Of a stretch of DNA of 64,000 nucleotides, positions 62,091-64,000 are shown in pieces. The notes under the pieces were generated by a model, which saw only the letters and a program-made list of their open reading frames with translations, did not search any database and was not told the DNA's origin. The position numbers and the translations under genes were made by a program. Each line of letters begins with the position of its first letter. The stretch's first letter is position 1. This DNA is from an uncultured Chitinophagaceae bacterium (lineage in GTDB: Bacteria; Bacteroidota; Bacteroidia; Chitinophagales; Chitinophagaceae): the NCBI GenBank assembly GCA_903870685.1, contig CAIQDX010000040.1, positions 1 through 64,000 of the forward strand, written 5' to 3'.

Positions 62091-63041
62091 TTATTCTTCA
62101 ATTTGGGTAAATGCCACGGACTGCCTGTGATAATATTTCACATTTCTGTTATGAAGAAAAGCTGGCTTCCATTTAGGAGATTTTTTTATTACATCAACTG
62201 CTATTGAATTAAATGCTTCATAAAATGGAGTAGTTACATTAACATTTTCAATAGATCCATCTTCATTAACTGCAAATTCAATCACAACAACAGCTTTATC
62301 TGAATTTGATATTTTATACTGACTAGGGAAATAAAGTTTGTTTTCTAAATATTTTTGCCATGCTTTTAATCCCCCTGGAAATTCTGCAACTCTATCATGA
62401 TTTGTTGTGTCCATTGAATTTCCATTTACATCGAAATATTTTTTATCTAATATTATTCCATTTTCATCATAAGTTTCTAAAGAAGAAAGTTTACCAGAAC
62501 GATAAAAATATTGCCATTTTCCAATCTCCTTATTCTCGCTGTTATATCTACCGGCCGAAGAAATATATCCATCATCAAACCAACTTAACTCAGTTCTTAT
62601 TCCATTGGTTACATTGTTAGAATCAGAAAGAAAACCATTCGGATGCCAACTTAATGAAATTCCAACTTGTTTTCCAGATTCATAATAAGTAGAGTCTCTC
62701 ATCAATCTGTTGTTATGATAACTCAACCAGAGGCCTTGTTTTTTACCATTCACATATCTGCCTGTATATTTTATAATTTTATTAGGATGGAAAAAATAAA
62801 AAACCCCATTTGCAACTTTGCAACTACTGTCAGTATAAGTACCGTCCATTTGAATGGTATTTTGTTCATGCAAAAAATAATCTGAACGATGCCAACCCGA
62901 ATCGGTTTTTTTAATTTCAGCATAAAATCGTGCATTAGCTGGTAACGTCTCAATCCAATTATAATCATAAAACTTTTGTATTGTTTGGGACTGAATTGTA
63001 GTAACGAAAAGGGTAAAAAATAACCCGAAGATTAAACGCAT
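62091..63041 (-). CDS. Exported protein with MORN-type repeats and TonB C-terminal domain
   Basis: 316 residues with a signal peptide (MRLIFGLFFTLFVTTIQSQ). Residues 85-190 have MORN-2-like repeats (KYTGRYVNGKKQGLWLSYHNNRL, SAGRYNSENKEIGKWQYFYRSGKLSSLETYDENG). Residues 220-316 are a TonB C-terminal fold (KAVVVIEFAVNEDGSIENVNVTTPFYEAFNSIAVDVIKKSPKWKPA). There is no N-terminal membrane helix besides the signal, so it is not an energy-transducing TonB; such fusions in Bacteroidota are of unknown role. Confidence 0.82.
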   Translation of the reverse strand: MRLIFGLFFTLFVTTIQSQTIQKFYDYNWIETLPANARFYAEIKKTDSGWHRSDYFLHEQNTIQMDGTYTDSSCKVANGVFYFFHPNKIIKYTGRYVNGKKQGLWLSYHNNRLMRDSTYYESGKQVGISLSWHPNGFLSDSNNVTNGIRTELSWFDDGYISSAGRYNSENKEIGKWQYFYRSGKLSSLETYDENGIILDKKYFDVNGNSMDTTNHDRVAEFPGGLKAWQKYLENKLYFPSQYKISNSDKAVVVIEFAVNEDGSIENVNVTTPFYEAFNSIAVDVIKKSPKWKPAFLHNRNVKYYHRQSVAFTQIEE

Positions 63042-63179
63042 AATAAACTTAATTTAATATTTAACTAAGTTAATATGATTTTAAAAGATACTGAATTGTT
63101 TTAACAACAAAAGTTCCACATTGTTACTGTTGATTGCTAACAAATAAAATATATCTTTAAAAACAATAAAAATCTTTCA

Positions 63180-64000
63180 ATGACAGGATTCAAACGCACA
63201 CTTTCTTTAAGCACAACTATTGCAATTGTTGTTGGTGGTGTAATTGGGTCGGGTATTTTTATGAAGCCTGCATTGATGGCATCGCAATTAGGTTCGCCAT
63301 TATTATTATTAAGTGTTTGGGTTGTTGCCGGTTGCATTACTTTATTTGGTGCATTAAGCAATGCAGAAGTCGCAGCGATGTTTCCAGAAACCGGCGGGCA
63401 ATATGTTTTCTTTAAAAAAATGTACGGAGAAGCATTTGCATTTTTATACGGATGGGCATCATTTGCAGTTTTTAATACTGGTGGCAACGCATCCATCGCA
63501 TATGTATGTTCGCAATACACCAATTATTTTATTGAACTGCCAAGATTTTCCATTACCACAGAACATGCATGGTTACTGCATATTCCGGGTGTTGGTAATA
63601 TTTTTCCTTTAGAAAATTTTGGAGTAAAACTGTTAACCATTTTTATTATTTTAATACTGAGTGGTGTAAATTATTATAGTGTAAATTATGGTGGAACATT
63701 GCAACGCATTCTTACTTTATTAAAAGCAGTTGCCATTGTTTTATTGATCTGCGGTATTTTATTTTCTGGAAAAGGTTCATCACATAATATCATTACATCA
63801 ATGCCAAACATGCCGCATGGTATGGCTTTGATAAGTGCGTACATGGCAGCAATTGCAGGAGCGTTCTGGGCATATGATGGTTGGAACAATATTACTTTCG
63901 TTGCAGGGGAAGTAAAAAATCCGCAAAAAAATATTCCAACGAGTTTATTTTTTGGATTATTTTTTTGCATCATTATTTATGCATTAATCAATCTGGCATA
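63180..64000 (+). CDS. APC family amino acid permease (partial, runs off the window)
   Basis: 273 complete codons are visible before the window edge, with no stop. MTGFKRTLSLSTTIAIVVGGVIGSGIFMKPALM is the typical first helix with the substrate-binding GSGIF of APC/LAT transporters; AEVAAMFPETGGQYVFFKKMYGEAFAFLYGW and AIAGAFWAYDGWNNITFVAGEVKNPQKNIPTSLFFGL follow, the latter being the helix 6 and loop signature of serine/threonine or L-type exchangers. The family usually has about 440-480 residues and 12 helices, so the last part is missing here. It may import amino acids. Confidence 0.92.
   Translation, partial: MTGFKRTLSLSTTIAIVVGGVIGSGIFMKPALMASQLGSPLLLLSVWVVAGCITLFGALSNAEVAAMFPETGGQYVFFKKMYGEAFAFLYGWASFAVFNTGGNASIAYVCSQYTNYFIELPRFSITTEHAWLLHIPGVGNIFPLENFGVKLLTIFIILILSGVNYYSVNYGGTLQRILTLLKAVAIVLLICGILFSGKGSSHNIITSMPNMPHGMALISAYMAAIAGAFWAYDGWNNITFVAGEVKNPQKNIPTSLFFGLFFCIIIYALINLA

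Noticed and set aside
63137-63973. Two minus-strand open frames at the right edge
   Set aside because: They lie inside the plus-strand APC permease, which has all the family motifs; the minus-strand translations have none.

Overview
The window is a stretch of ordinary chromosome from a low-GC Bacteroidota, most likely a member of the Chitinophagia (Chitinophagaceae-like). This rests on AT-rich codon use, the Bacteroidota promoter form (TTTG, 15-20 bases, then TAnnTTTG) upstream of several genes, the near absence of Shine-Dalgarno sequences, and families typical of the phylum (DUF4290, DUF4136, TonB/MORN proteins, TolC/RND cassettes, an LpxD with the full two-domain layout, kdnB). No rRNA, transposase, prophage or CRISPR array was found. 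One tRNA gene (Lys, CTT) lies at the left edge. A permease gene that starts at 63180 runs off the right edge.

Layout. 1-5.7 kb: tRNA-Lys, GNAT acetyltransferase, CAP-domain secreted protein, murA (Asp in place of the usual active-site Cys), a DUF4290 protein with an RGG tail, pheS and recO. 5.7-7.2 kb: small membrane protein and amidohydrolase. 7.4-11.2 kb: the translation operon rplM-rpsI-rpsB-tsf, then pyrH behind a terminator. 11.3-17.8 kb: a TolC-like protein, an aminotransferase, a GH3 beta-glucosidase, a Crp-like regulator and an AIM24-family protein. 17.9-24.7 kb: a TetR-TolC-MFP-RND efflux operon with an inverted repeat lying over its promoter. 24.9-31 kb: DUF502, serC, DUF1015, a TPR protein and an acyl-CoA ligase. 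31-36 kb: GNAT and a 23S rRNA pseudouridine synthase, a candidate 68-nt RNA, lpxD, an SDR, and a metal locus (fur-like, SCO, merC). 36-42 kb: surface and cytosolic proteins, ParA and uvrB. 42-48 kb: kdnB, a GH32 fructanase, kdsB, a fatty-acid hydroxylase and dnaN. 48-54 kb: recX, a YafV-type amidase, nagA, VOC, thiL, an inositol-phosphatase family gene and an aldo-keto reductase. 54-59 kb: an unknown protein, a 2H phosphoesterase, umuDC and DUF72. 59-64 kb: a large Asn/Gly-rich secreted protein, secreted and TonB-like proteins, and an APC permease.

How the genes work together. The window carries core translation (pheS, rplM, rpsI, rpsB, tsf), nucleotide and cofactor supply (pyrH, thiL), the replication clamp (dnaN), DNA repair and SOS functions (recO, uvrB, recX, umuDC), envelope building (murA, lpxD, kdsB, kdnB) and glycan use (GH3, GH32, nagA). 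kdnB with kdsB suggests that the lipopolysaccharide core sugar may be 8-amino-Kdo.

The less expected signals are mostly non-coding: a compact promoter-hairpin-hairpin-terminator unit upstream of the pseudouridine synthase gene; a dispersed palindromic element of roughly 60-75 bp with the core GTTGCGTCGCACNCTTGTAC; several operator-like palindromes sitting exactly on promoters (TetR operon, merC/SCO, inositol phosphatase, umuDC); and a recurring layout in which the start codon lies five bases after the final G of the -7 box, which suggests leaderless mRNAs. In protein sequence, the UmuD homologue appears to lack both catalytic residues.
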